Below are positions 9,474-18,701 of a DNA stretch of 64,000 nucleotides, piece by piece (positions within the stretch are counted from its first letter, which is position 1; every line of letters starts with the position of its first letter). Source of the DNA: Bacteroidota bacterium (GTDB taxonomy: Bacteria > Bacteroidota > Bacteroidia > Bacteroidales > P3); contig JAFNAQ010000009.1 in assembly GCA_017860275.1 (NCBI GenBank), positions 116,826 to 180,825 on the forward strand. The letters run 5' to 3'. Made by a program: the position numbers and the translations under genes. The notes beneath the pieces are model-generated. The model made no database searches. It had not been told where the DNA came from and worked only from the letters and a program-made list of their open reading frames with translations.

Positions 9474-10460
9474 ATGAAAAAGACCATATTATTGTTACTT
9501 ATTGCTGTCGCTGCTTTTTTTAATGAGGCCAAAGCTCAAGATCCTCATTTTTCGCAGTTTTACGCTAACCCTCTTTACATTAATCCTGCTTTAGCTGGTT
9601 CGAATATTTGTCCTAGAGCAAGTATAGTTTATCGTAATCAATGGCCTACATTAGGGGCATTTAAAACTTTTACTGCTGCGTATGATCAATATTTTGAAGC
9701 TTTAAGTGGAGGTATCGGGATTATGGTTATGAATGATAGACAAAGCGAAACATTTAATAGTAGTTCTGCATCTTTAATGTACTCTCTTAGACTAAAACTT
9801 ACAAGAACAATAAATTTAAATCTTGCTCTTTCTGCCGCTATTGCGAATAGAAGTTTAGATTGGAGTAATCTTACATTTGGGGATATGATTGACCCTAGGT
9901 ATGGTTTTATTTATAACACTCAGGCACAAAGACCAGAAAATCTTTCCCATACTTTTGCTGACTTTGGAGCTGGAGCTCTTGTATATGGAGATAATTGGTT
10001 TGGTGGATTATCATTTTCTCATCTTACTCAGCCTGATGATGGATTTATTTCATACAATAGACTTCCTCTAAAGACAACTATTCATGGAGGAATGAAATTA
10101 AATTTAAGTAGAGATAAGCGTAGAACAAATGCATTCTTTGGTGCTCCTGTTATATCTCCAAATATTATTTACCATAACCAAGGTAAATTTAATGATTTAA
10201 ATTATGGACTTTATTTAGATTGGAGTCCTTTTATTGTTGGTGCATGGTTCCGTCAAGCTATTTCATTTGATAATGCAGATGCATTTATTTTTATGGTTGG
10301 CATACAACAAGAGACTTTCAAAGTTGGATATAGTTATGACTTAACAGTTTCCTCTCTTTCAAATGTATCAGGAGGAGCACATGAAATAACTTTAGGTTAT
10401 CAGTTTAACTGTCCGGAAAAACGTAAAGTGATCAAAGCCATTGATTGTCCATCATTCTAA
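9474..10460 (+). CDS. Type IX secretion PorP/SprF family outer-membrane protein
   Basis: A 328-residue outer-membrane barrel with a signal peptide ending EAKAQ and the family hallmark QDPHFSQFYANPLYINPALAGS right after it. PorP/SprF proteins span the outer membrane and connect T9SS components or specific cargo to the periplasmic ring. The mature part is beta-rich and ends in EITLGYQFNCP. It is divergent from porU and is followed after 52 bases by the gldJ-like gene. PorP/SprF is a large family with several paralogues per genome, so whether this is the core PorP or a cargo-specific copy cannot be decided here, although its place beside gldJ favours a core role. Confidence 0.9.
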   Translation: MKKTILLLLIAVAAFFNEAKAQDPHFSQFYANPLYINPALAGSNICPRASIVYRNQWPTLGAFKTFTAAYDQYFEALSGGIGIMVMNDRQSETFNSSSASLMYSLRLKLTRTINLNLALSAAIANRSLDWSNLTFGDMIDPRYGFIYNTQAQRPENLSHTFADFGAGALVYGDNWFGGLSFSHLTQPDDGFISYNRLPLKTTIHGGMKLNLSRDKRRTNAFFGAPVISPNIIYHNQGKFNDLNYGLYLDWSPFIVGAWFRQAISFDNADAFIFMVGIQQETFKVGYSYDLTVSSLSNVSGGAHEITLGYQFNCPEKRKVIKAIDCPSF

Positions 10461-10512
10461 TTTTGAAACAAAAAATCATTACATATAGTATAAAAACAAA
10501 ACTCAATATAAT

Positions 10513-12033
10513 TTGAATATGAAAATAAGAGCATTCAAAAAAATCATCTTAAGCCTTTCAGTAATAGCTTTATTATTTGGATGTAAAGGCGAAGAAGTTT
10601 CTACTACTACAGGTTGGAATCTTAATGATTCTGACTGGGGTGGATATGAATCAGCTGTTTATAACGAACAAATGGATCCTCCAGGAATGGTATTTATTGA
10701 AGGTGGATCTTATGTTATGGGTAACCAAACTGATAATTCTAGATATGATTGGAATAATCAACCAAGAAAAGCTACTGTATCTTCATTCTATATGGATGAA
10801 TGTGAAGTTACAAATCATGCATACTTAGAATATCTTTATTGGATACAAAGAGTTTACGGAAATGACTATCCTGAGGTTTATAAGAAGGCATTGCCTGATA
10901 CATTAGTATGGCGTTCAAAATTAGCATATAATGAACCTTATGTTGATTATTATTTACGTCACCCTAACTATGCAGAACACCCAGTTGTTGGAGTGAATTG
11001 GTTACAAGCTGTTGAATATTGTAACTGGAGAACAGACCGTGTTAATGAAAAAATATTAATTGACAATGGCTATCTCGATGTAGATCCAGATGCACAAGGA
11101 GATAACACTTTTAACACAGATGCTTATTTCGCAGGATTATATGAAGGTATTGTTCTTGATGAACAACCTGATTTAAATTTAAACTCATCTGGAGTTAGAA
11201 AATTAAAGATGGAAGATGGTATTTTATTACCTCGTTTCCGTTTACCAACTGAAGCAGAATGGGAATTTGCTGCTTATGCGTTAATTGGTAATTCAATTGA
11301 TGAGAGAGTTATAGAAAGAAGAGTTTACCCTTGGAATGGTTATCAAGTAAGAACTGATGATAAAAAATATTACGGTCAAATGTTGGCTAACTTCAAACGT
11401 TCTCGCGGAGATGCTATGGGTGTTGCTGGTTCATTGAACGATCATTGGGATTATACTGCTCCTGTAGCATTCTATTTCCCTAACGATTATGGTTTATATA
11501 ACATGGCTGGCAATGTTGCTGAATGGACAATGGATGTTTATCGTCCAATGACAAATATGGATGCAGAAGATATTAACCCTTTCCGTGGAAACTTCTATGT
11601 AACAAAAGTACTTGATGCAGATGGAATGATTTCAGAGAAAGACTCATTAGGTAGAATTTCTTATCGTGAGGTTACAGTTGCAGAAAACATAGATCGTTCA
11701 AACTACAAACAAGCAGATAACATTAATTATCTTGATGGAGATCTTCGTTCACAACTTGCAAGTGAATGGAAAAAAGAAGCTACTGAAGAAGAAGTTGCAG
11801 CTAATATTCCTGAAGAAGGAGCTACTACTGTGAAAGAATCAAATTCGATGTATGAATATGGCGTTGCTTCAATGATTGATGATAAAGCAAGAGTAATAAA
11901 AGGTGGTTCATGGAGAGATAGAGCTTATTACCTATCCCCTGGACAAAGAAGATTCCTTGATCAAAACAAAAGAACAGAATGGATAGGTTTCCGTTGTGCG
12001 ATGGATAGAGTAGGAACAAAAAGTCTGTATTAA
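10513..12033 (+). CDS. gldJ: GldJ-like T9SS/gliding lipoprotein (SUMF1 fold)
   Basis: A 506-residue lipoprotein (lipobox LLFGC, about residues 20-24) with a formylglycine-generating-enzyme-like fold. The start of the domain, GMVFIEGGSYVMGNQ followed by DWNNQP and SFYMDECEVTN, is much closer to GldJ than to PorK/GldK. LRHPNYAEHPVVGVNWLQAV, RLPTEAEWEFAAYA, GNVAEWTMDVY and the terminal RVIKGGSWRDRAY to WIGFRCAMD complete the domain. GldJ and GldK are structural parts of the T9SS, not sulfatase activators. In Flavobacterium johnsoniae gldJ lies next to porU-porV, as here. No porL, porM or porN gene follows. PorK is the alternative name to consider. Confidence 0.8.
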   Translation: MNMKIRAFKKIILSLSVIALLFGCKGEEVSTTTGWNLNDSDWGGYESAVYNEQMDPPGMVFIEGGSYVMGNQTDNSRYDWNNQPRKATVSSFYMDECEVTNHAYLEYLYWIQRVYGNDYPEVYKKALPDTLVWRSKLAYNEPYVDYYLRHPNYAEHPVVGVNWLQAVEYCNWRTDRVNEKILIDNGYLDVDPDAQGDNTFNTDAYFAGLYEGIVLDEQPDLNLNSSGVRKLKMEDGILLPRFRLPTEAEWEFAAYALIGNSIDERVIERRVYPWNGYQVRTDDKKYYGQMLANFKRSRGDAMGVAGSLNDHWDYTAPVAFYFPNDYGLYNMAGNVAEWTMDVYRPMTNMDAEDINPFRGNFYVTKVLDADGMISEKDSLGRISYREVTVAENIDRSNYKQADNINYLDGDLRSQLASEWKKEATEEEVAANIPEEGATTVKESNSMYEYGVASMIDDKARVIKGGSWRDRAYYLSPGQRRFLDQNKRTEWIGFRCAMDRVGTKSLY

Positions 12034-12056
12034 ATCATAAAAAACAAAATATAATT

Positions 12057-12093
12057 AAGGCTACTTCAAATTTAATGAAGTAGCCTTTTTTTT
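12057..12093 (+). terminator. Terminator after the gldJ-like gene
   Basis: A 12-bp perfect stem (12057-12068 with 12076-12087) with a 7-base loop is followed by a run of T residues. It separates the gldJ-like gene from holA. Confidence 0.9.
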
Positions 12094-12108
12094 ATCTGAA
12101 AATTTATG

Positions 12109-12116
12109 TACCTTCG
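12109..12116 (+). promoter_or_regulatory. -7 element of holA
   Basis: TACCTTCG resembles TAnnTTTG with one mismatch and lies only 9 bases before the ATG at 12126, giving a very short leader. Confidence 0.45.
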
Positions 12117-12125
12117 CAAGCTGTT

Positions 12126-13133
12126 ATGGCAAAAAATTATCGACAAATTATTTCAGAATTAGAAGCCCGTAAATTTAGTCCAATTTATCTGTTAACAGGA
12201 GATGAATCATTCTATATTGATGAATTAACCAATAGGTTTGAAAAAGAGATAATGGATGAGAGTGAGAAGGATTTCAACTTTACCCTACTATATGGAAGAG
12301 ATACCAATATAGGAGAAATAATATCCAACGCCAAGCAATACCCTATGATGAGTGATTTTAGACTTGTCATTATTAGGGAGGCACAAGATTTAGACAAAAA
12401 AGAGTGGGAAAAATTGAGCTCTTACATAGATAATCCAACAACCTCAACCATAGTTGTAATATGTTTCAAATATAAAACCTTCGACAAAAGCCTAGCAAAG
12501 AAAATTGACAAGGTGGGGACATTATTTGAAAGTAAGAAGCTATATGACAATCAAATCCCTCAGTGGGTAAGCAATTATGCGAAATCCATTAATCTAAATC
12601 TAGACTTAAGAGCATCGGCATTAATTGCAGATTATCTTGGCAATAATCTTGAAAAAATTGCCAATGAACTTTCAAAACTAAAACTTAACCTAAAACAAAA
12701 CGAGCTAATCACAATAGAACATATTGAGCAGCATATTGGAATTAGCAAGGACTATAACGTATTTGAGCTACAAACAGCTCTTGGTAAAAGAGATATACTT
12801 AAGGCAAACAAAATAATAGACTATTTTGACTCCAATCCAAAGGATGGTCCCATTCAAATGGTTATATCAACACTTTTCTCATTCTTTTCAAAAGCACTAA
12901 TTGCCTCACAAGTCAAAGATAAAACCCCTGAAAATATAGCCCAAGCAATTGGTGGTAGTCCTTATTTTGCAAAAGATTACCTAGGCACAATAAATATTTA
13001 CCCACAAAACAAACTTTATCAAATCATCTCTTTGCTTAGAGAATACGACCTAAAATCTAAGGGCTTAGGGATTTCTCCCAATGCATCACCAGGAGATTTG
13101 ATGAAAGAATTAGTATTTAAAATAACACATTAA
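12126..13133 (+). CDS. holA: DNA polymerase III subunit delta
   Basis: The clamp-loader wrench that opens the beta sliding clamp. The 335-residue protein starts with the typical LEARKFSPIYLLTGDESFYIDEL segment, which corresponds to the degenerate AAA+ nucleotide site of HolA. FRLVIIREAQDLDKKEWEKL and PTTSTIVVICFKYKTFDKSLAKK follow in the usual order. The C-terminal helical collar domain (NVFELQTALGKRDILKANKII) is present. It begins after the gldJ terminator and ends 4 bases before the TonB-dependent receptor gene. Confidence 0.93.
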   Translation: MAKNYRQIISELEARKFSPIYLLTGDESFYIDELTNRFEKEIMDESEKDFNFTLLYGRDTNIGEIISNAKQYPMMSDFRLVIIREAQDLDKKEWEKLSSYIDNPTTSTIVVICFKYKTFDKSLAKKIDKVGTLFESKKLYDNQIPQWVSNYAKSINLNLDLRASALIADYLGNNLEKIANELSKLKLNLKQNELITIEHIEQHIGISKDYNVFELQTALGKRDILKANKIIDYFDSNPKDGPIQMVISTLFSFFSKALIASQVKDKTPENIAQAIGGSPYFAKDYLGTINIYPQNKLYQIISLLREYDLKSKGLGISPNASPGDLMKELVFKITH

Positions 13134-13137
13134 TAGT

Positions 13138-15438
13138 ATGAAAAAGTTATCTACTTTTTTACTTTTTATTTTCTTCTCAACTCTTATCTTCTCTCAAACA
13201 GGTTCTATAAGAGGATTTGTTTATGACAAAAAAACAGGAGAACCAATAATCTTCACAAATGTTTATCTACTCAATACTAGCCATGGTAGCAGTACAGACG
13301 TTAATGGATATTTTGTAATTTCAAAGATACCAAAAGGAGATTTTACCCTAAAGATATCATCCTTGGGTTACGAAGAAAAAACAATACCCGTAAAAATCAA
13401 ACCTAATGATATTCTAAGTTTAAAAATTGAACTTGAACCAGCATCAAAGATGCTTTCTGCAGTTGAAATTTCAGCAGAAAGGCAGGCATCAAGGACAGAA
13501 TCTCAAGTATCGATAGAAAAAATCACATCCAAAGATATAACACAAATGCCTGCAATTGGGGGAACTGCTGATTTAGCACAATATATGCAAGTTTTACCAG
13601 GGGTTGTATTTACAGGAGACCAAGGAGGACAATTATATATACGCGGAGGTTCTGCAATACAAAACAAAGTGTTGCTAGATGGTATGGTTATCTTTAATCC
13701 ATTTCACTCTATCGGTTTATTTTCTGTTTTTGAAACAGATATTATTCGTAACGCAGATATATTCACAGGAGGTTTTGGAGCAAAATATGGAGGGAGGTTA
13801 TCCTCTGTTATGGATATAACCACAAGAGATGGGAATAAGAAGACAACACAAGGGAAGTTTGGCGCAAGTACCTTTGGTGCAAACATACTATTAGAAGGAC
13901 CAATATTCAAGGAAGACACAAGCAGGAGTTTTACATTATCATATTTGCTAACAGCCAAAAATTCTTACCTATCTTATTCCTCAAAAAAGATATATTCTTA
14001 TATAGATGGCTCCCTACCATATGACTTCTTAGACTTATACGGAAAATTGACTCTTGCGGCAGATAATGGGTCTAAGCTAAACTTATTTGGATTTAACTTC
14101 ACCGATAAGGTAAATAAATATAAGTCGATTGCTAATTTCGATTGGTCAAACAAAGGAGTTGGAGGCAACTTTATTATCCTTCCTGGTAACTCTTCTGCCT
14201 TGATAGAAGCCGTCTTCGCATATTCAGACTACACCGTTAATATGGAAGAAACCACAACAGGAGATAAAAAAACATCTAATATCGGAGGTTTTAACGTAGG
14301 GATAACAACAACAAATTATTATGGAAAAGACCAATTTAAGTTTGGATTAGAAATGCTTGGCAACACAACCAAAACAAAGGTAAACTCCCTTGAGCAAACC
14401 GATTATTCTACCGAACTAGGAGCCTTTGCAATATATAAAGGAATATGGGGTAAATTGGTATATGAACCAAGTTTCCGTTTGTCATATTATGCCTCAATAG
14501 GAGAAGTTTCTCCAGAACCAAGACTAGCCTTAAAATATAATATCACAGACTCATGGAGAATAAAAGCTGCAACAGGACTTTATTCCCAGTCTTTTATTGA
14601 TACAAAATCCGATAGAGATATAGTAAATCTATTTACAGGATACCTTACCATTGCTCCTGATGGAATGAATATAGTTAGATCCTTTAGAGGAGAGGAGCTC
14701 AACTCTTATCTTCAAAAGTCTACTCATTTTATTTTTGGTACAGAAATAGATTTAACACGAACTTTGACACTTAATATTGAAGGATATTATAAGACAATGA
14801 ATAATCTTGTTTCCCTTAATCGATATAAGGATGACTTAGAGCATCTCGAATATGGAGAGAACCCCGTTCCTGATTATTTTACAAAAGATTACGCAGTTGA
14901 GAATGGGAAAGCTTATGGAATGGACATTAGTTTAAAATATGATGACGATAGATTATATATTTGGACTGTATATTCCTTGGGCAAAGTAACAAGAGAGGAT
15001 GAGCTTGTTGAATATTCTCCTCATTACGATAGAAGGCATAATGTAAATGTTTTATTATCATACCAAATGGGGCTTGACCGTTCTTGGGAAGTAAGTCTTC
15101 GTTGGAACTATGGTTCAGGTTTCCCATACACTCCAACAGCAGGAGCACAAGAGCTTCTTGACTTCCAAAGTGGAATAAACTCTGACTATGTATACTCTAA
15201 TGGAGAGTTAAAACAAATCTATGGTCAATACAACTCAAAGCGACTACCAGAATATCATCGTTTAGACTTTTCTGCAAAGAAAAAATTCACACTAAGCAAA
15301 AGGTCATTGCTTGAGCTTAACCTAAGTGTAACCAATATCTATAATAGAGAAAACATGTTCTATTACGATAGAATCTCTGGGCAAAGAGTAGACCAATTAC
15401 CAATCATGCCAAGCTTTGGAATGCTCCTAACTTTCTAA
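13138..15438 (+). CDS. TonB-dependent receptor with carboxypeptidase-like N-terminal domain
   Basis: A 766-residue outer-membrane receptor. Signal peptide to about residue 20, then a CarboxypepD_reg-like beta-sandwich (GSIRGFVYDKKTGEPIIFTNVYL, residues 22-105), a plug domain (LAQYMQVLPGVVFTGDQG, LYIRGGSAIQNKVLLDGM, about 140-235) and a beta-barrel that ends in phenylalanine (PSFGMLLTF). It is neither SusC-sized nor paired with a SusD, so polysaccharide uptake is not indicated; the ligand is unknown. It starts 4 bases after holA but the two functions are unrelated. A repeat-filled gap follows it. Confidence 0.92.
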   Translation: MKKLSTFLLFIFFSTLIFSQTGSIRGFVYDKKTGEPIIFTNVYLLNTSHGSSTDVNGYFVISKIPKGDFTLKISSLGYEEKTIPVKIKPNDILSLKIELEPASKMLSAVEISAERQASRTESQVSIEKITSKDITQMPAIGGTADLAQYMQVLPGVVFTGDQGGQLYIRGGSAIQNKVLLDGMVIFNPFHSIGLFSVFETDIIRNADIFTGGFGAKYGGRLSSVMDITTRDGNKKTTQGKFGASTFGANILLEGPIFKEDTSRSFTLSYLLTAKNSYLSYSSKKIYSYIDGSLPYDFLDLYGKLTLAADNGSKLNLFGFNFTDKVNKYKSIANFDWSNKGVGGNFIILPGNSSALIEAVFAYSDYTVNMEETTTGDKKTSNIGGFNVGITTTNYYGKDQFKFGLEMLGNTTKTKVNSLEQTDYSTELGAFAIYKGIWGKLVYEPSFRLSYYASIGEVSPEPRLALKYNITDSWRIKAATGLYSQSFIDTKSDRDIVNLFTGYLTIAPDGMNIVRSFRGEELNSYLQKSTHFIFGTEIDLTRTLTLNIEGYYKTMNNLVSLNRYKDDLEHLEYGENPVPDYFTKDYAVENGKAYGMDISLKYDDDRLYIWTVYSLGKVTREDELVEYSPHYDRRHNVNVLLSYQMGLDRSWEVSLRWNYGSGFPYTPTAGAQELLDFQSGINSDYVYSNGELKQIYGQYNSKRLPEYHRLDFSAKKKFTLSKRSLLELNLSVTNIYNRENMFYYDRISGQRVDQLPIMPSFGMLLTF

Positions 15439-15506
15439 AAAACATAATCTAATATCTTATAATAATAGGCGAAAAATCACTATATTTGCAATAGAAATTC
15501 CCTTTT

Positions 15507-15528
15507 GGGCGAACACATAGGTTCGCCC
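15507..15528. repeat. GGGC hairpin repeat, copy 1
   Basis: gggcgaac-N6-gttcgccc followed by cTACG. It is one of four related hairpins in intergenic DNA of this window (the others at 27526, 33798 and 52102), each ending in GCCCCTAC. They resemble REP-type hairpins. Confidence 0.75.
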
Positions 15529-15574
15529 CTACGAAAAATCCCCAATAATTTTAGATGCACATCTTAATAAATTA

Positions 15575-15638
15575 TGGTAGGTACCCTAGCACCCGTAGGG
15601 TAGCTACCATAACACACCTAGGGTAGCTACCCTAGCAA
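15575..15638. repeat. Palindromic-word array (GGTAGCTACC type)
   Basis: The words gggtagctacc, taggtaccctagc and gggtagctaccctagc follow one another and can pair in several alternative ways. One copy of gatgcacatc, the word used by the arrays at 27.4 and 52.0 kb, lies just upstream at 15554-15563. This array and the hairpin at 15507 occupy most of the 366-base gap between the receptor gene and the next CDS. Confidence 0.7.
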
Positions 15639-15766
15639 GAATAAATCCCAGAGATTTCCCACAAAAAATCAAGGATTCAGGAGATTTATATCAAATAAAT
15701 ATATTTTCATTTTTGAACTCTGCTAATAATAACATTATCAAATTTGTAATTATGAACAAGATTCTT

Positions 15767-15774
15767 TACTTTTG
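15767..15774 (+). promoter_or_regulatory. -7 element of the 15805 gene
   Basis: TACTTTTG fits TAnnTTTG, 30 bases before the ATG at 15805. An in-frame TTG within it (15772) would otherwise look like a start codon, and its being inside the promoter argues for the ATG. Confidence 0.65.
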
Positions 15775-15804
15775 CATATTAAATTTATCAACTATTTTAA
15801 TACT

Positions 15805-16962
15805 ATGAAAAAAATAACAATAATTCTTTTACTTACGCCTTTCTTTCTTTTTTCACAAAAATCAGATTTAAAAAAATATCTAAGTTTTGATTCAACATTA
15901 TTTGTTAATGAAGAAGTTATTAAAACCAAATTAAATATTGCTTATACTTCTGATAGCAATAATATTTATTTTGTAGATAAAAATAACACTAATAGAATTG
16001 GTACACTTGATATATCAACAAAGAAAATTATATTTACACCCTTAAACTTAAGCGGAAAAGAAAAATATGTTTCTAGACCTAGCTCAAGTATTGTTTCCAT
16101 TGATTATTTTAATAATAAAGTATTTTTATTTTATTATGAATATGTATTAATATGTCAGAAAAAAAATGGAGTATATGATTTTATTGAAAAAATTGATATA
16201 CCATTCGATTCGCCAATAAATTCTGCAAATGTTATATCTGAAAATAAAATATTGTTTTTTATCAACTATCTTGGATTAGGAATAGACTATGATAAATCCA
16301 CAAGTTTTATTATTTTTGATTATAAAACAAAGGAAATAATAGAGAAAAACATTGAATTTAATAGCCCATTATATACTTATTATGGAATTAATATGCTAAG
16401 TATTGATTCAGATAGGATTTATGTTTCTCAGGCAAATGAATTTAATATAAGAGTTTATAATAAAAATCTAGAGCCTATTGATTCTTTGGTTTTCAAAAAA
16501 TCTAATTGGGAAAAAATCCCTAATAAAAAAATGGAAAAAATATTCCAAAAAAGTCCACAACCTATAAATAGGATGAGTTATTTTAATTCTATTTTTATGA
16601 AATACCCATCAATTATTAAAATATATGCAGTGAATGATTTTATTCTTGTTTCATACTTAAAGCCCGAGTCTGAAGGGTTGTCTGTTAAACTAGATTTATT
16701 TAAAAAAAATAATGGTGAATATAAATTATTAGTTGAAGATAATAGTGGAGGGATTGATGAAATAGAAAGATTTAGTGGCTATTTAGCTTTTCACTCAGAT
16801 TGTATGTTTGTAGGAGATAAAATTATTCAGTTCAGAAAGGGCACAACTGTAGACAAAAGTAAATTTAAGAGTGAGAGCGAATATGAACAAGCAGTAAACG
16901 AATACTACAAAAATAATGATGGAATATTAATTATTGATATATTTAATTCAAGTATAAAATGA
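15805..16962 (+). CDS. Exported protein of unknown function, beta-propeller-like
   Basis: A 385-residue protein with a signal peptide (MKKITIILLLTPFFLFSQ). I do not recognise the family. The mature part is built of repeated strand-turn-strand units (NIYFVDKNNTNRIGTLDIST, NKVFLFYYEYVLICQKKNG, DRIYVSQANEFNIRVYNK), the pattern expected for a 6-bladed propeller of the kind found in many Bacteroidales secreted proteins. ATG 15805 is preferred because upstream in-frame codons fall in the promoter. Its stop overlaps the start of the thioredoxin-like gene by 4 bases (ATGA), so the two are translationally coupled. The pair is richer in A/T and lysine/asparagine codons than its neighbours. Confidence 0.65.
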   Translation: MKKITIILLLTPFFLFSQKSDLKKYLSFDSTLFVNEEVIKTKLNIAYTSDSNNIYFVDKNNTNRIGTLDISTKKIIFTPLNLSGKEKYVSRPSSSIVSIDYFNNKVFLFYYEYVLICQKKNGVYDFIEKIDIPFDSPINSANVISENKILFFINYLGLGIDYDKSTSFIIFDYKTKEIIEKNIEFNSPLYTYYGINMLSIDSDRIYVSQANEFNIRVYNKNLEPIDSLVFKKSNWEKIPNKKMEKIFQKSPQPINRMSYFNSIFMKYPSIIKIYAVNDFILVSYLKPESEGLSVKLDLFKKNNGEYKLLVEDNSGGIDEIERFSGYLAFHSDCMFVGDKIIQFRKGTTVDKSKFKSESEYEQAVNEYYKNNDGILIIDIFNSSIK

Positions 16963-17465
16963 AAAAAATAATAGTAATTATATTAGCTCTCTTACCTTGC
17001 TTTCTGTCTGCTCAAAAAGTTAAAACATTTGATTTTATTGATTATAAAAATGATACAGTAACAATTAGTACATCTAGCAATAACATTTTTATAACATTTT
17101 CAGAATCTAATTGCCATAATTGTTATTTGTTAATCAACGAATTATTTAGAAGCATTGACTTCGTTGAAAAAGGCTATAAGGTAAATATTTTAGCAACAAT
17201 TGATAAAGAATCAATCAAAAATATTGGATTCAAAAGACAAATTTCCAATTCAGCTATTAATTATTTCCCCAACATAAAAGATATTTATTTCATTTCTAAC
17301 ATTAATAAGAATAAATATAGAATACTTGACAACAAAATAAAATTAAAAGAAATGCCATCAATATTTATCATTAGTGAAAATAAAATATATTGCTTTAAAG
17401 AATCAGAAATTTTCGATAATTATGGTTTGGATCAGAAATTTGTTGAAATGATACAACAACTCTAA
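16959..17465 (+). CDS. Exported thioredoxin-fold protein with a CxxC site
   Basis: A 168-residue protein with a signal peptide ending CFLSAQ. NIFITFSESNCHNCYLLI holds a CHNC motif at the position of a thioredoxin active site, after the first central strand. LKEMPSIFII supplies the expected cis-proline segment near the C-terminus. It should be a periplasmic or surface thiol-disulfide protein of the TlpA/redoxin type. The 4-base overlap with the upstream propeller-like gene suggests they act together, perhaps with the thioredoxin domain maintaining the partner, but this is inference. Confidence 0.7.
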   Translation: MKKIIVIILALLPCFLSAQKVKTFDFIDYKNDTVTISTSSNNIFITFSESNCHNCYLLINELFRSIDFVEKGYKVNILATIDKESIKNIGFKRQISNSAINYFPNIKDIYFISNINKNKYRILDNKIKLKEMPSIFIISENKIYCFKESEIFDNYGLDQKFVEMIQQL

Positions 17466-17660
17466 AATAATACTAACATAATAAATACCTCAATGCTTCT
17501 GAAATACTTAGATTAAGTTTTGGAAAATACATAATAAAAATATTTCATATTTGAAGCGCTTATAGTCTACTTTTTCTTCTTCCCCATATCTGTTTAATTT
17601 TTCATTTTGTGTGACGCATTTGAAAAATAATTTAATAAGAGAAATTCAAATATTTTTTCT

Positions 17661-17668
17661 TATTTTTG
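17661..17668 (+). promoter_or_regulatory. -7 element of the 17699 T9SS cargo gene
   Basis: TATTTTTG followed by C fits TAnnTTTG, 30 bases before the ATG at 17699. The rest of the gap after 17465 shows nothing else recognisable. Confidence 0.6.
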
Positions 17669-17698
17669 CAAGTGATAATAAATAAAAATATAATAACT

Positions 17699-18616
17699 AT
17701 GAAAAAAATTGTTTATAAACTAGTTTTAGGTATTTTCTTTACCTTATTCTGCACTTCTCTTAATGCTCAGGAATATCAATATATTCCAATGGTTAAATCT
17801 GGTCTTCAGATTTGGACAAATGATTTTGAATATTACGAACAAGTTGGGCAAGATTTGCAAAAAAGCTTTATTTTCAATAGATATGCACTTACCAATGAAG
17901 ACACAATAATTCAGAATGAGACCTATAAGAAGCTCTATTCTTTTACTAACAATAATTTTGATGTAGATTCAGCTATTTGTATTGGTGGAATAAGAGAAAA
18001 TGCACAAAGGCAGGTATATTATAAAGATGGTTCTTTGCCAATTCGTTTACTATGCGATTTTTCTCTCTCTGTGGGAGATACTTTTAGTATTCCAAACACT
18101 TGTACTTTTGAAGTTAAATCAATAGATACTATTGATTATGAAGGTGTACAAAGACGAAAATATACAATTTGGGGGGCAAGTGGAGCAGTGGTTTGGATTG
18201 AAGGAATAGGTAATTATGAAGGTTTGTTGTTCGATATGTGGTATCGTTGCGCTAGCGTTGATCCTGACGTTTTGGGGCGAATACGTTGTTATGAACATAA
18301 CGGCGCATTGCTTTATCATAATTATTCTTATGGCATAGAGGATTGTATTACTCCATTAGTTGGGCTTAATGATATTGAAAAACAGATTGAAAATATAACT
18401 ATTTATCCTAACCCTGCAAGAGAGGATATTAGCTTTTCTTCTTCTTTAATGATTAAAAGAATTGAGATTTATGATATTATGGGTAAGAAGGTTTATTCTT
18501 TAGATATTAATAATTATTCGAAGACAATTAATGTATCTTCTTTTAATAAAGGGATATATATAGCAAGACTAAACACAGAGCAAGGTTTAGTTTCCAAGAA
18601 GTTTATTGTGGAATAA
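17699..18616 (+). CDS. T9SS cargo protein of unknown function
   Basis: A 305-residue protein with a signal peptide ending SLNAQ. The C-terminal 75 residues are a type A sorting domain: NITIYPNPAREDISF, then KRIEIYDIMGKKVYSLDI, and a final KGIYIARLNTEQGLVSKKFIVE. This targets it through PorV/PorU to the surface or medium. The body (residues 20-225) is an unnamed Bacteroidales module containing CDFSLSVGDTF and VVWIEGIGNYEGLL, whose activity I cannot state. The ATG at 17699 is chosen over an in-frame TTG inside the promoter. A terminator follows. Confidence 0.85.
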   Translation: MKKIVYKLVLGIFFTLFCTSLNAQEYQYIPMVKSGLQIWTNDFEYYEQVGQDLQKSFIFNRYALTNEDTIIQNETYKKLYSFTNNNFDVDSAICIGGIRENAQRQVYYKDGSLPIRLLCDFSLSVGDTFSIPNTCTFEVKSIDTIDYEGVQRRKYTIWGASGAVVWIEGIGNYEGLLFDMWYRCASVDPDVLGRIRCYEHNGALLYHNYSYGIEDCITPLVGLNDIEKQIENITIYPNPAREDISFSSSLMIKRIEIYDIMGKKVYSLDINNYSKTINVSSFNKGIYIARLNTEQGLVSKKFIVE

Positions 18617-18641
18617 GGTTTTATTTATTTAAAATAAGGAC

Positions 18642-18675
18642 AGGCTGAATTGAAATTAAAACTTCAATTCAGCCT
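18642..18675. terminator. Terminator between convergent cargo and MFS genes
   Basis: A 13-bp perfect stem (18642-18654 with 18663-18675) around an 8-base loop, flanked by A/T-rich DNA on both sides. It can serve both converging genes. Confidence 0.8.
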
Positions 18676-18701
18676 ATTTCTATTTAAAAAATAAGGTTTT
18701 C

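Noticed and set aside
10513..12033. Formylglycine-generating enzyme
   Set aside because: The SUMF1 fold is present, but the lipobox, GldJ-type motifs and T9SS neighbours point to a structural GldJ/PorK role. No sulfatase gene is nearby.
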